A program made the translations under genes and the position numbers. The notes below the pieces were generated by a model. It had not been told where the DNA came from, made no database searches, and saw only the letters and a program-made list of their open reading frames with translations. A stretch of DNA of 64,000 nucleotides from Caldilineaceae bacterium bin5. Its GTDB lineage: Bacteria > Chloroflexota > Anaerolineae > Caldilineales > Caldilineaceae. The stretch lies in NCBI GenBank assembly GCA_002238445.1, contig MPML01000007.1, positions 1 to 64,000 on the forward strand. Reading direction: 5' to 3'. Of this stretch, positions 36,070 through 44,856 are shown piece after piece. Every line of letters starts with the position of its first letter. Position 1 is the first letter of the stretch.

Positions 36070-36591
36070 TGTTGTCTCCCTATTCATGTGTATGGGCAGA
36101 TTCCTGGAAAATGGTACACAATCTGGAATGTTACGTCAACTGTTCTGCCTTCCTGGCTCATGAGGAATCTCAGGTTGCGGGCGGAGTCGCTGTCTGAGCA
36201 GGGACCTTCAGGACTGAACGAAGGCCGGAGGCCTGAAAGCCCGCAATGGGAATGGTGGAGGGCTGCGCCTGCTCGATTTCACGCCGTAGCAGGCCGCAGA
36301 GGTTCTGCTGAAGCTGAACTCGGAAATGTCAGAAGCCGCGATTTGCAAGTGGCCGGGCGTTGGAAATTGCTTTTTGCAGGTGAAGGAAGGACGCAGCGAA
36401 GAGACATAGTAATCTGGGGAAATTCCTCGTCTAGTTCTGGTCCCGTGTGTTCTGGATGGGGTAGTGGCTTGGCCCCACCGGCGTTGACGACATCCAGGTG
36501 AAGGCCAGATTTGAATCGGCTGAAGTCCTGTAATACCATTGATTCAAGGAAAAAGCTTAACGATAAAGCATCTTGAAGGAGTGTGATCCTC
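36070..36591. other. Divergent intergenic region between PhyH 5 and the SDR gene
   Basis: This 522-nt region holds the PhyH 5 promoter at 36111-36139 on the minus strand. The remaining 450 nt toward the SDR gene show no gene, repeat or strong hairpin that I can support. Confidence 0.55.
36111..36139 (-). promoter_or_regulatory. Sigma70-type promoter of PhyH 5
   Basis: On the minus strand TTGACG (36139-36134) and TACCAT (36116-36111) are 17 bp apart, about 40 nt upstream of the ATG at 36069. Confidence 0.5.
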
Positions 36592-37401
36592 TTGACTTCC
36601 ACGCCCAGCTTGACCAGCGCACTCGACTTTTCGGGCAAGTTATGTCTCGTAACCGGCGGCAGCCGGGGAATTGGCGCGGGCATCGCCAGGCGCTTCGCCG
36701 AGGCTGGCGCGTCGGTCGTGGTGAGCTATTTTCGGGGAGAGACGGCCGCGCAGGAAGTTGTAGCGCGGATTCGCGCGGCAGGTGGACAGGCACAGGCCAT
36801 TCAGGCCGACGTGACACGACCGGCTGACGTTGACAGGATGATCATGCAAACCGTTGAACAGCACGGGCGACTGGATGTGCTGGTCAACAACGCTGGCATC
36901 TACCCCGTCTCCGGGCTGCTGGAGGTGAGTGATGCCGAATGGGAGCAGGTACTGGCCGCCAATCTGACCGGTACGCATTTCTGCACTCAGCGAGCGGCTC
37001 GGGCAATGGTGGAACTCTCGGGGAAGCGGGAAGGTAACCAGAGCAGCGGTTCGATAGTTAACATTTCATCGATCGAAGGTACGTCGACAGGCTTGGCCCA
37101 TAGCCATTACTCGGCAGCCAAGGCAGGGGTGGAACATTACACGCGCAGCGCAGCCTTGGAACTGTCAATGCATGGAGTCCGTGTCAATGCGGTTGCGCCC
37201 GGCCTGATCGACCGACCAGGGCTGGCAGAAGCATGGCCGGAGGGAGTGCGGAGCTGGCAGGAACGTGTTCCACTGGCGCGTCTGGGAACAGATGAGGACA
37301 TAGCGGACGCTTGCATCTTTCTAGCCTCTCCTCTGGCTCGTTGGATTACCGGCGCAACACTCACTGTTGATGGCGGTATCCAGGTTGTGCCGGCATTTTG
37401 A
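36592..37401 (+). CDS. Short-chain dehydrogenase/reductase (FabG-like)
   Basis: This classical SDR of about 269 residues has the cofactor motif TGGSRGIG near residue 20, NNAG near 99, the catalytic Ser in NISSIEG and the YSAAK Tyr-Lys pair. The ending ITGATLTVDGG is typical. The start is uncertain: AAGGAG at 36576-36581 best fits the TTG at 36592, while a GTG at 36583 is too close. It reduces or oxidises a small alcohol or ketone with NAD(P). The DUF985 gene begins 6 nt after its stop, so the two are an operon. Confidence 0.88.
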   Translation: MTSTPSLTSALDFSGKLCLVTGGSRGIGAGIARRFAEAGASVVVSYFRGETAAQEVVARIRAAGGQAQAIQADVTRPADVDRMIMQTVEQHGRLDVLVNNAGIYPVSGLLEVSDAEWEQVLAANLTGTHFCTQRAARAMVELSGKREGNQSSGSIVNISSIEGTSTGLAHSHYSAAKAGVEHYTRSAALELSMHGVRVNAVAPGLIDRPGLAEAWPEGVRSWQERVPLARLGTDEDIADACIFLASPLARWITGATLTVDGGIQVVPAF

Positions 37402-37407
37402 GACACT

Positions 37408-37929
37408 ATGCGAAATTCGGACCTTGCAGCCGCTGACATCATCCGCATCCTCGACTTGAAACCTCTGCCGGTTGAGGGCGGCTATTACCGCCAGACCTAC
37501 CTCGGCGATTTGCAGTTGCCCAAAGAGGTCTTGCCCCCTTCAGTCAGGTCGGATAGGCCAGCTTCTTCTCTCATCTTCTATTTGCTCACGGCAGACACGA
37601 AGTCCCGCCTGCATCGTCTGGAACTTGACGAAGTGTGGCATTTTTATATGGGAGATGTGGTTGAACTGTTCGTGTTTGGGTCTGATGTTGACTATACGAA
37701 GTTTGACTTGGGACACGGATTGCTTGAAGGTCAGAACGTTCAGGCGCTCGTCCCAGCACACAGTTGGTTTGGCGCCCGACTGCGTAACGGCGGCAAGTGG
37801 GCGCTGATGGGCTGCTCACTGGCTCCAGCCTATAGCGATGAGGACTTCTCCTTGCCGGACGACGCAGAGTATGCCTCGCTGCTGGCCCGCTTTCCCAATC
37901 AAAAAGAGATTCTACATTGCCTACGCTGA
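37408..37929 (+). CDS. DUF985 cupin-fold protein
   Basis: This 173-residue protein has the DUF985 pattern: LKPLPVEGGYYRQTY at the start, SSLIFYLL, the SRLHRLELDEVWHFYMGD metal-site-like strand, and the ending MGCSLAPAYSDEDFSL. Members have a cupin fold and bind small ligands; enzymatic roles are not settled. It starts 6 nt after the SDR gene and is followed 45 nt later by the VOC-family gene, so the three genes probably share a transcript. Confidence 0.88.
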   Translation: MRNSDLAAADIIRILDLKPLPVEGGYYRQTYLGDLQLPKEVLPPSVRSDRPASSLIFYLLTADTKSRLHRLELDEVWHFYMGDVVELFVFGSDVDYTKFDLGHGLLEGQNVQALVPAHSWFGARLRNGGKWALMGCSLAPAYSDEDFSLPDDAEYASLLARFPNQKEILHCLR

Positions 37930-37974
37930 ACTTGCGTCGGCTGACACGTCTTCAAAATGAGGGAGTTCGCTGCT

Positions 37975-38337
37975 ATGCGCCCACTTGTAGAACTGGCCCT
38001 GTTCACACACGAAGTTTCTTCGCTGGTTGCATTCTACGAAGAGCTTCTCGGAGGGGCGCCGGCCTTCCAGTCCGAGCAGATGGCCATGTTTCAGTTGGAT
38101 GGTCTCCATATCCTGATTCATCATAAGAGCCCTGCGCGTCCTGACTATGAAGTTGGAGAAGGTGGGCCCCCTGACGAAGATCATTTCGCGATCGCAGTGA
38201 AGAACCTGGACAGTGTGTGGGCCGAGGGCAGCCTTGGCGAAGCGGCGGCCGCGATTGCACCTTCAACCTACCCTTGGGGTCGGTCCGCCTATACCCGCGA
38301 TCCGGACGGCCGCCTCGTCGAAGTCCAGGAAAAGTAA
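37975..38337 (+). CDS. VOC-family (glyoxalase/dioxygenase fold) protein
   Basis: This protein of about 120 residues has one VOC module pair: VELALFTHEVSSLVAFYEELLG at the start, the HFAIAVKNLD strand and the ending YTRDPDGRLVEVQEK with the usual metal-ligand Glu. The ATG at 37975 is preferred because GAGGGAG lies 10 nt upstream; an in-frame ATG 18 nt earlier overlaps that site. It is the third gene of the SDR/DUF985/VOC operon. Function ranges across the family from isomerases to resistance proteins, so none is assigned. Confidence 0.82.
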   Translation: MRPLVELALFTHEVSSLVAFYEELLGGAPAFQSEQMAMFQLDGLHILIHHKSPARPDYEVGEGGPPDEDHFAIAVKNLDSVWAEGSLGEAAAAIAPSTYPWGRSAYTRDPDGRLVEVQEK

Positions 38338-38553
38338 CCGCTCTATTGCGGAACACAGCACAGACGCTTGCTGGAAACTGTCGACACTTTCGCTGCGTGC
38401 GTCCAACAGACTTTCAGAAGTATTTACCAACTTCTCCAGTCGCACTTGCAGTATTGTCGGTCCGTTGCGCTGTCGCATCAGATGCCCCTTGGGCACTTCG
38501 TTTTGACCACAACAGACCATGACTTGAAACCGTCTTCCCTATAGTCCGCACTT

Positions 38554-38581
38554 TTGGACTCAGCCAGAATTGTGCTAGACT
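38554..38581 (+). promoter_or_regulatory. Possible promoter of the small interrupted gene
   Basis: TTGGAC (38554-38559) and TAGACT (38576-38581) are 16 bp apart, about 80 nt upstream of the strong ribosome site at 38647-38653. Confidence 0.35.
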
Positions 38582-38660
38582 TTTCTCGATCTCCGCTGGC
38601 AGGACAATCGGAGAATCACTTGGTTTTTCTTCAAGAAGTCTTAGCGAAAGGAGGCTCCAT

Positions 38661-38867
38661 ATGAGTGAAGTGAATAACGTAAAGAGTGTCACGGGTATCT
38701 ACCTGCATATGGAGCGTAACTAGCTAGAGTTCCTGAGGCGCTCGTTTGGAAAGCTTCTGCTTCGCGAGCCCCTTCACCAGGTTTCTGGTAAGCTACCGAT
38801 CCACCTGTTCCTCGAATTCGAGGCTGTAGGCGCTACCCCGCCCGCGGCCTTTTTTGATCCCCATTAA
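38661..38867 (+). pseudogene. Small gene of 68 codons interrupted by an in-frame TAG
   Basis: A very strong ribosome site (AAAGGAGG at 38647-38654) precedes the ATG at 38661. The frame encodes 20 residues (MSEVNNVKSVTGIYLHMERN), meets TAG at 38721-38723, and then stays open for 47 more codons to TAA at 38867. Those encode a basic-amphipathic stretch (LEFLRRSFGKLLLREPLHQV) and a hydrophobic one (LPIHLFLEFEAVG). I recognise no family. It may be a gene killed by one nonsense mutation, a real 20-residue peptide, or a read-through case. A possible promoter is upstream. Confidence 0.45.
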
Positions 38868-39043
38868 TGGATTTCCCTTCATTGCAAGCCGTTTCGTTTC
38901 GAAGGTAAACAGCATAGCGGGGTCACGGGCCGCTCAAACCGACCATTGCACTCGACCTGGTCGCTGGACTTGCGTTGACTAACTTCTGTTAGGAAGCAAG
39001 GGTCAAAAAGAAGCACAGACGCGATTCTCTGTGCCCAAAGAAC

Positions 39044-40192
39044 ATGGACGGTCAAACCTTGGAAAACCAAGAACACGAGAACATGGAAGCTTGGCAGCAG
39101 TACGAACAGCAGCATGAAGAGAATACGGAAGATTCGGACAGCCAGTGGGAGGAGGAGCAGGAGGACCTGGAGTTCTACCGAAAAAGGTTCCGTCTCAGCC
39201 ATCGCACCTATCGAGCTCCTCGAGATCCCAGAAACGAAAGGCAGAAATTCGAGGCACATCGCGCCGAGATTCAGAAGGTGGCCGAAGTGGCTGATCTGGA
39301 TAACGTTTGGGAGACGACTTATACGCCTGCACGCTATGAAGGCATCTTCCTTAAAGACTCTCTGCAACCATTCTTCGAGCAGGACCAGATTGTAGACATC
39401 ATGGCGCTGGTCAAAGGAGGAAAGGAGGCAAGTGTCTATCTGTGCAAGCCCCACTATTCAGTGGGTGTGGAATGGATTGCCGCAAAAGTCTACCGGCCCC
39501 GCCAGTTCCGGAACTTGCGCAACGATGCACTATACAGGGAGGGCCGCAACTTTCTCACAGCTGAAGACGGGCGGCCCCAGGCGGTCAAGGCGCGCGATGA
39601 ACGGACTGCGAGAGCTGTCAAAAAGAATACTGCTTTTGGGGCGAAAGTACGCCATACGTCCTGGCTGATGTACGAGTTTTCCACATTGCAGGAGCTTCAA
39701 AAGGCCGGTGTGCCTGTACCGATGCCTTACGGCGTGGGGGAAAACGCGATTCTGATGGAGTACATTGGTGACGAAGGGATGGCGGCGCCAACTCTGCATG
39801 AGGTCAGGATTGACGAGGATGAGGTTCTTCCGCTTTTTGAGATCACGCGGCAGAGCATTGCCACCATGTTGCAACAAGGCTTCGTGCACGGTGACCTGTC
39901 CGCATACAACATCCTCTACTGGCAGGGCGAGATCAAGCTGATCGACTTTCCACAGGTGATTGACACGCACTCGAACCAGAGCGCACGAGCCGTGCTGAAC
40001 AGGGATGTCTTGCGGGTATGCCAGTACTTCCGGCGCTTCGGACTCCAGGTAGATCACAGCCGGTTGGCCGAAGAGCTGTGGGAGCGCTATGCCGCGCCTG
40101 ACCCGGACGACCTGGCTGCGGATCTGTCGTTACTTGACGATGTTGAGGAAGACGACGGGTTGGAGGATGAGAACGACGGCGAGTTAGTGTAG
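39044..40192 (+). CDS. RIO-type atypical serine protein kinase
   Basis: This 382-residue protein has an acidic coiled N-terminus (1-45) and a RIO1-like kinase domain. The features are a nucleotide loop VKGGKEASVYL (123-133), catalytic lysine in AAKVY (Lys148), GFVHGDLSAYNILY with Asp284 and Asn289, and the metal-binding Asp301 in LIDFPQ. The C-terminus (about 362-382) is strongly acidic. RIO kinases act in ribosome maturation in archaea and eukaryotes; bacterial members are less studied. It is monocistronic with a weak ribosome site, and convergent with the TgpA-like gene, 34 nt apart. Confidence 0.87.
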   Translation: MDGQTLENQEHENMEAWQQYEQQHEENTEDSDSQWEEEQEDLEFYRKRFRLSHRTYRAPRDPRNERQKFEAHRAEIQKVAEVADLDNVWETTYTPARYEGIFLKDSLQPFFEQDQIVDIMALVKGGKEASVYLCKPHYSVGVEWIAAKVYRPRQFRNLRNDALYREGRNFLTAEDGRPQAVKARDERTARAVKKNTAFGAKVRHTSWLMYEFSTLQELQKAGVPVPMPYGVGENAILMEYIGDEGMAAPTLHEVRIDEDEVLPLFEITRQSIATMLQQGFVHGDLSAYNILYWQGEIKLIDFPQVIDTHSNQSARAVLNRDVLRVCQYFRRFGLQVDHSRLAEELWERYAAPDPDDLAADLSLLDDVEEDDGLEDENDGELV

Positions 40193-40226
40193 AGAAGGCC
40201 TGAAGGGATGCGGCCCTGCGCTCGTG

Positions 40227-42629
40227 TTACCAGGGCAATCGCCGGATGTCCTTCTTCATAGCCCGCCAGAGCTCCACCGCGCGGGTGAGCGCTTCGGAGC
40301 GAACGGTGTCGGTGCCATATCTTTCCAGGCTGACAGCCGCGGTCAGGCCGATGACGTTGCGCGTTAGCCTGCGGCGCCGCTCCGGTTCGGTCTCGTGGTC
40401 GGCCAGATGGGCCGAGAGCTCGCGTCCATATTCCAGTTCGGTCTGGTTCGGCTGGTGGGGCCAGCCAATGCGCCGTCCCCAAGCCAGGAGACCCAGCCAA
40501 GGGTCCTGAGGTCTGAGCTCGAGCCAGTTTCTGAAAACATATAGCAGCCCTGCGAGAGGCAGCAGCCAGAAAAGCATCTGCCAGTTCCAGGACCAGGTGT
40601 CTTCAGTAGCTTCTTCCTCCGTCTCTACCTGAGGCCGGCTGGTGAAACTGTCCGGCACCGACCGCACAGCTGCCTGCCGCTGAAGTGAAGGTCTGCCGGC
40701 GGTCGGTTCGAACGGTACCCAACCGATTTCGGGTAAGTAGACCTCCGGCCATGAGTGGGCTTCCGCCTCGGTAATGGTCCATTCGCCCGCCTCCAGGTCC
40801 CAATAGCCGCCTATATGGCCGGTGGCGAACCGGGTTGGGAGGCCATTCAGACGTGCTAGGACCGCGAAGGCGGTCGTGTAGTAATCGCAGTACCCCTGCC
40901 GCAAATCGAAAATGAAAAAGTCGGCCACGTCGGCGCCGGGCGGCGGCGCCGGTACTTCGAGATTGTATTCGATCCCGCGCAGATAGGACTCGATCGACTC
41001 GGCGATGGCAAAGGGCCCGGGCTGGTCGGCCGCGAGGCGGTCAGCTAAATCGCGAGTTCTGGGGGTTACAGATTCGGGCAGCCTCAGGTGGGGGGCTAGC
41101 TCCTCCGGCAGTTCGGTCGCGCCATCGCCCCATGCCGGCAGCGAAAGCAGGCTTTCGATCGACATTGCGGGCACGAAGGACACGACTTCAAATCGATCCA
41201 CCGGCCCTTCGTCTGACCAGATGGAAACCAGGTCGTCGAAAGAACGTCGTTCCAGTTCGTAGTCCACTCGGAATTCGGACGGCTCGCCGGCGGCCGGCAG
41301 TACGGCGGTTGGCGCTGTCAGGCGCACACGTTGGGTCATTGGTACGCGCCCAATCCAGTCCTCCTCGTTGCGCCAGGCACGACTGGCCGCAAATGCCGCG
41401 TCTCTCTCGTGGCCGCTGTTATTCCAGCCGCGCCCATCATAGTTGACAAAGGTTCCCCGCCGCATATAGAGCCGGGGCGGCATGTCCCCCATTTCAGTTA
41501 CGGCGCCAAAGGGATAGTTGGTAGAGACGCGCATCACTTCGTAGCGCCCCAGTTCTACGCCGCCTTCAAGCAGGAAGCGGTTGGGCAGACCACTGCCGAG
41601 GCGGCCCATGCCCCTTCTCCCTCCCTTCAAGTCGGGAAACATCCTTTCCGTGACTGAGTCGACCGAATCGTATACAGGTGTCATGGTCTGGTAGACCCTA
41701 TACGCTATCGGGCGAATCACCACGTTGGGCATGAATCCTGCCAGCAGCACCAAGAGCGTACCGGCGGCGCCGACCGAGAGCATGCGATCCATCAGCAGCA
41801 TGGGGCTGAAGTCTGAGCGGTGTCTGACCCAGATCCTTTCCAGCCTTTGCTGATCCAGCAAGACATGCAGCAGGAGGGTTGCGCAAAAGCCTACCAAAAT
41901 GAGTAGGCGGCTCTGGCGGCCATAGAAGAGGAACATCGCCAGGACCCAAAGGGCCGGCGTGCCCACGATCAACCCGTTGCGGGTCGAGAGCGCGAGCAAT
42001 GCGGTGATTCCGCCCAGAAGCCACAGGACAACGCCGAATAGAGAAAGGAATACAAAGTCATCCTGGTATGCGCCTCCGGCCTGTACGCCCTCGGCCCAAT
42101 CGGTGTAACGCCACAACAGGCCGTCCAAGTCGGTCACCACGCCTGTAGCCAGTTCGAGCAGATTGTTGGTATTTACTGCCCGCCACAGATCGATTGGGCC
42201 GGGAATCCAGTGAACAAGCACCTGCGACAAGGTAACTGTGCCGATGCCGACCCATAGCAGGAATCCCAGTCCGCAGGCGGTCCAGAATGCGAGATCCAAG
42301 AGGCGGCTACGCCGGGGGGGAAATTCGGAGTCAATTGTCTCCGGTTGCGGCCCAGCTGGTCTGTTACGGAGTCGTGTCAACCAATTTTGCAGGTGACTTA
42401 CAAACCACCAGCCGCTCAAAAGACTGAAGAAAACAACCCATTCCAGACTAACTCGAACGCGGCCAAGATCTATCCATTTGGCTTCCCGTATGGCGATGGC
42501 CGGCAACACAGCCAACAGTAGCCCCAGAGCCAAGACCATCCAACCCAATGGCGGACGATAGCGTTCTGCCACGGACGCGAATAGCCGTACGGTTATGTGC
42601 CGTTCGTCAACAACCTGTTCGGTATTCAA
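40227..42629 (-). CDS. TgpA-like membrane transglutaminase-core protein
   Basis: This 800-residue protein has about six TM helices in the first 300 residues, an extracytoplasmic transglutaminase-like domain and a final TM helix near 685-700, followed by a cytosolic tail. The core has Cys581 (RQGYCDYYT), His625 (EAHSWPEV) and Glu641 (WVPFEPT) in the place where many members have Asp. This matches the TgpA/DUF3488 family. The substrate is unknown; the family is linked to cell-envelope processes. Its start overlaps the stop of the upstream DUF58 gene by 4 bp, so the two are translationally coupled. Confidence 0.88.
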   Translation of the reverse strand: MNTEQVVDERHITVRLFASVAERYRPPLGWMVLALGLLLAVLPAIAIREAKWIDLGRVRVSLEWVVFFSLLSGWWFVSHLQNWLTRLRNRPAGPQPETIDSEFPPRRSRLLDLAFWTACGLGFLLWVGIGTVTLSQVLVHWIPGPIDLWRAVNTNNLLELATGVVTDLDGLLWRYTDWAEGVQAGGAYQDDFVFLSLFGVVLWLLGGITALLALSTRNGLIVGTPALWVLAMFLFYGRQSRLLILVGFCATLLLHVLLDQQRLERIWVRHRSDFSPMLLMDRMLSVGAAGTLLVLLAGFMPNVVIRPIAYRVYQTMTPVYDSVDSVTERMFPDLKGGRRGMGRLGSGLPNRFLLEGGVELGRYEVMRVSTNYPFGAVTEMGDMPPRLYMRRGTFVNYDGRGWNNSGHERDAAFAASRAWRNEEDWIGRVPMTQRVRLTAPTAVLPAAGEPSEFRVDYELERRSFDDLVSIWSDEGPVDRFEVVSFVPAMSIESLLSLPAWGDGATELPEELAPHLRLPESVTPRTRDLADRLAADQPGPFAIAESIESYLRGIEYNLEVPAPPPGADVADFFIFDLRQGYCDYYTTAFAVLARLNGLPTRFATGHIGGYWDLEAGEWTITEAEAHSWPEVYLPEIGWVPFEPTAGRPSLQRQAAVRSVPDSFTSRPQVETEEEATEDTWSWNWQMLFWLLPLAGLLYVFRNWLELRPQDPWLGLLAWGRRIGWPHQPNQTELEYGRELSAHLADHETEPERRRRLTRNVIGLTAAVSLERYGTDTVRSEALTRAVELWRAMKKDIRRLPW

Positions 42630-44269
42630 CCGACAACTTCCTCAACCTCTTGGGCAACGACGCCGCCGCTGGGGGTCGTGCGCAATATCGTGCGAGTGCG
42701 GCGATAGGTCAGGGCCGGCGCCAATGTCGTCCCTGCTTGCAGGAATTGGATGGGGATTTCGTGCCTTGTAAGCATGTCGATCAAGTTTGCTTGTGCTTCC
42801 TCTGCGCTGCTGACGGGTCTCGTTGTCGCCTGGTCTGTATAGTGCTCTTGAGGCTGGATCTCTGTCGGGACAGCGCGGGATTCGGTGCCGGCATCGGGTT
42901 CGTTGGCTTGGCCGTCGTTCGATTCTTCCGAAGCAGCTGGCGTTACAGCAAGAACGCTGGCTGAAACGCCGCCGCTACGAAGATGCAGCAACTCAGCCGT
43001 CCAGTCCTGGACACCTTCGCCAATGTCTGAGGTGATCACCAGAACTGTCTGGCCTGCGCTGAACAGCCCCCTACTGCGGCGCAGAAGCTGTGCCAAAGAC
43101 AGGTCACCGGCCTGAACGGGAGCAAGCGCGGCCAGAATGCGCCAGACCTGCCCCTTGCCAGGTTGCGGCGGCACATCCACTAAGTCGGTGGACCGAGAAC
43201 TTATGGGGTCCTGTTTGAAGAGCTCGTACTGTGCCCCGCTGCCACTGCCATTGAGGCCCGGCTCAAGCATTTCCTGGTTGTCGCCTGAATTCTCGTTCGA
43301 ATCATGTTCGGGGAAGGGGTCTGCAGCGGTCGCGGCCAGCAGGCCAACGGAGCGACGCTCGCCGCCGCCCAGAAATTCGGCCGCCGCGCTGGCCGCGAGA
43401 ACGACGCCCGTCTCGAGCGTATTGGACTCGGCTTTGCCAGACTGAACGGCGCGGTTGACATCCAGTACGATCCAGAGATCCCCGCTTGGTTCAGTTTCGA
43501 TGTCGGTGACTATCAGTTCGCCTTGCCTCGCACTTATTGGCCAGTGCACATGACGCAGGCTGTCCCCAGGACGATATGCCCGCACAGCCTGTGAGCGCTC
43601 CGACCCGCTGTAGGCGCGGCGGCGGCGATCCTGGCCAGACAGGTTTCCTCTAGGTAGTTCGAGAGGGGGGATATGGGCAACCCGGGGATAGACGAGAAGG
43701 GATTCCGACCGGGAGTCACTGATTTCAAGGCTGAAGAGACCGAATGGGTCTGCCGTGCGCAATGTGTGGGGCCCCACCCGGAAAACACCTCTTTGCGTGC
43801 AGTTTGCTTCTGCCCGCCACTGGTAGCTGCTGCCACCGCCGCAACTGACCACCTGTCTTGGGTTGTAACCGGGCAACCGCGAACTGTCGGCAAACTCAAG
43901 CCAGTGCAAGGGTAGCGAACTCGTATTCTGCACGATAAAACGTTCTTGCAGAGCGTCTCCTACGACCAACATAGCCCCCTCCCGGCGCCTCTCAAAATGG
44001 ACTTGGCCGATCTGATTGCGAACCCATGCGTAGCTGATTGCATATAGCCCAATCAGGGAAACAAGGAGAGCTATCCAGATGGGGCTAGGCCCCAGGAGCT
44101 GCATGAACAGGAGGAGCGGAACGAAGAGGAAGGGCCAGCTGCTGCGCAACTCGATGCGCCATCCCGCGGGCATGTTGCGATTCAAGAAGCGGTCGAGCGC
44201 CCGTTGAGGATATTGGCGTAGGTTCAGAATGGAAGATTGGCTCGAGTTTCGGGCGGTTTCAGTGACCAC
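42626..44269 (-). CDS. DUF58 domain membrane protein
   Basis: This 547-residue protein has two TM helices near 45-85 and a cytosolic or envelope-side vWA-like region. The DUF58 hallmark YRPGDSLRHVHWPISARQGEL is near residues 232-252 and DLWIVLDVNR follows. Residues of about 320-360 and 460-500 are Ser/Gln/Glu-rich inserts. DUF58 proteins usually form a trio with a MoxR AAA+ ATPase and a TgpA-like protein. Here TgpA follows with a 4-bp overlap, but no MoxR gene precedes it: the gene upstream is divergent. Confidence 0.86.
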   Translation of the reverse strand: MVTETARNSSQSSILNLRQYPQRALDRFLNRNMPAGWRIELRSSWPFLFVPLLLFMQLLGPSPIWIALLVSLIGLYAISYAWVRNQIGQVHFERRREGAMLVVGDALQERFIVQNTSSLPLHWLEFADSSRLPGYNPRQVVSCGGGSSYQWRAEANCTQRGVFRVGPHTLRTADPFGLFSLEISDSRSESLLVYPRVAHIPPLELPRGNLSGQDRRRRAYSGSERSQAVRAYRPGDSLRHVHWPISARQGELIVTDIETEPSGDLWIVLDVNRAVQSGKAESNTLETGVVLAASAAAEFLGGGERRSVGLLAATAADPFPEHDSNENSGDNQEMLEPGLNGSGSGAQYELFKQDPISSRSTDLVDVPPQPGKGQVWRILAALAPVQAGDLSLAQLLRRSRGLFSAGQTVLVITSDIGEGVQDWTAELLHLRSGGVSASVLAVTPAASEESNDGQANEPDAGTESRAVPTEIQPQEHYTDQATTRPVSSAEEAQANLIDMLTRHEIPIQFLQAGTTLAPALTYRRTRTILRTTPSGGVVAQEVEEVVG

Positions 44270-44526
44270 GTCAGGGATTGGCTGTTCGCCGAATGCTGTG
44301 TCAGAATTGACAATAATGGCGTTTGTGGAAGTACGTCAATTCGAGGGGGCCGACGCAGACAGTATGGAATAGGGGTCAGGCATTATGCCCCGCGCTGCAG
44401 TTGCCTGGTTCGGCCGCCAGGACGGAACTGACCAGATTGTACCACAGAGTGATGACGCCTCCAGGATAGAGAAGGCCTGCGATCAGGCCCTGCTTTTGGT
44501 CGCCGGTCCGCTGGCGTTCCCAATTC

Positions 44527-44829
44527 ATGCTGACAGAACTTGCAGATTCCATTCATGGTAATGTTGTTCCCAACGGAGCTGCGGCGGAGTTGTTTTCTTC
44601 GATGTGGCAGGTATTGGCGACTCTGGCAATCGGAGGGATCGTTCTTGTCTTGATACTGGCGATAATTGAGCCGGGTCCCCTGGTGAAGAAGCGTCCCTTT
44701 GCCCGCAAGCGAAGATCGCAACGGTCGGAATCTGAAGAGGCGGGGATGGCTGAACCGGGCATGACTACGGTGAATGAGGGTCGTGAATTTTCCGCCTACA
44801 AGAAAGAGGACGACCACAATCCAACCTAG
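44527..44829 (+). CDS. Small single-pass membrane protein, function unknown
   Basis: This 100-residue frame has one clear TM segment (about residues 26-48, WQVLATLAIGGIVLVLILAII), followed by a basic cluster (KKRPFARKRRSQR) that places the tail in the cytosol, and an acidic, low-complexity end. I recognise no family. No good ribosome site precedes the ATG. It is divergent from the DUF58 gene and ends 27 nt before the PyrK-like gene, so the two may be an operon. Confidence 0.5.
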   Translation: MLTELADSIHGNVVPNGAAAELFSSMWQVLATLAIGGIVLVLILAIIEPGPLVKKRPFARKRRSQRSESEEAGMAEPGMTTVNEGREFSAYKKEDDHNPT

Positions 44830-44856
44830 AACTCTTGCGCCAGCGTTACCTGATCG

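Larger units (their letters stand above)
38338..39043. other. Intergenic region containing a small interrupted gene
   Basis: In these 706 nt the only coding-like signal is the interrupted small frame at 38661-38867, with a possible promoter at 38554-38581. The rest, including the 176 nt before the RIO kinase gene, shows nothing I can assign. Confidence 0.55.
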
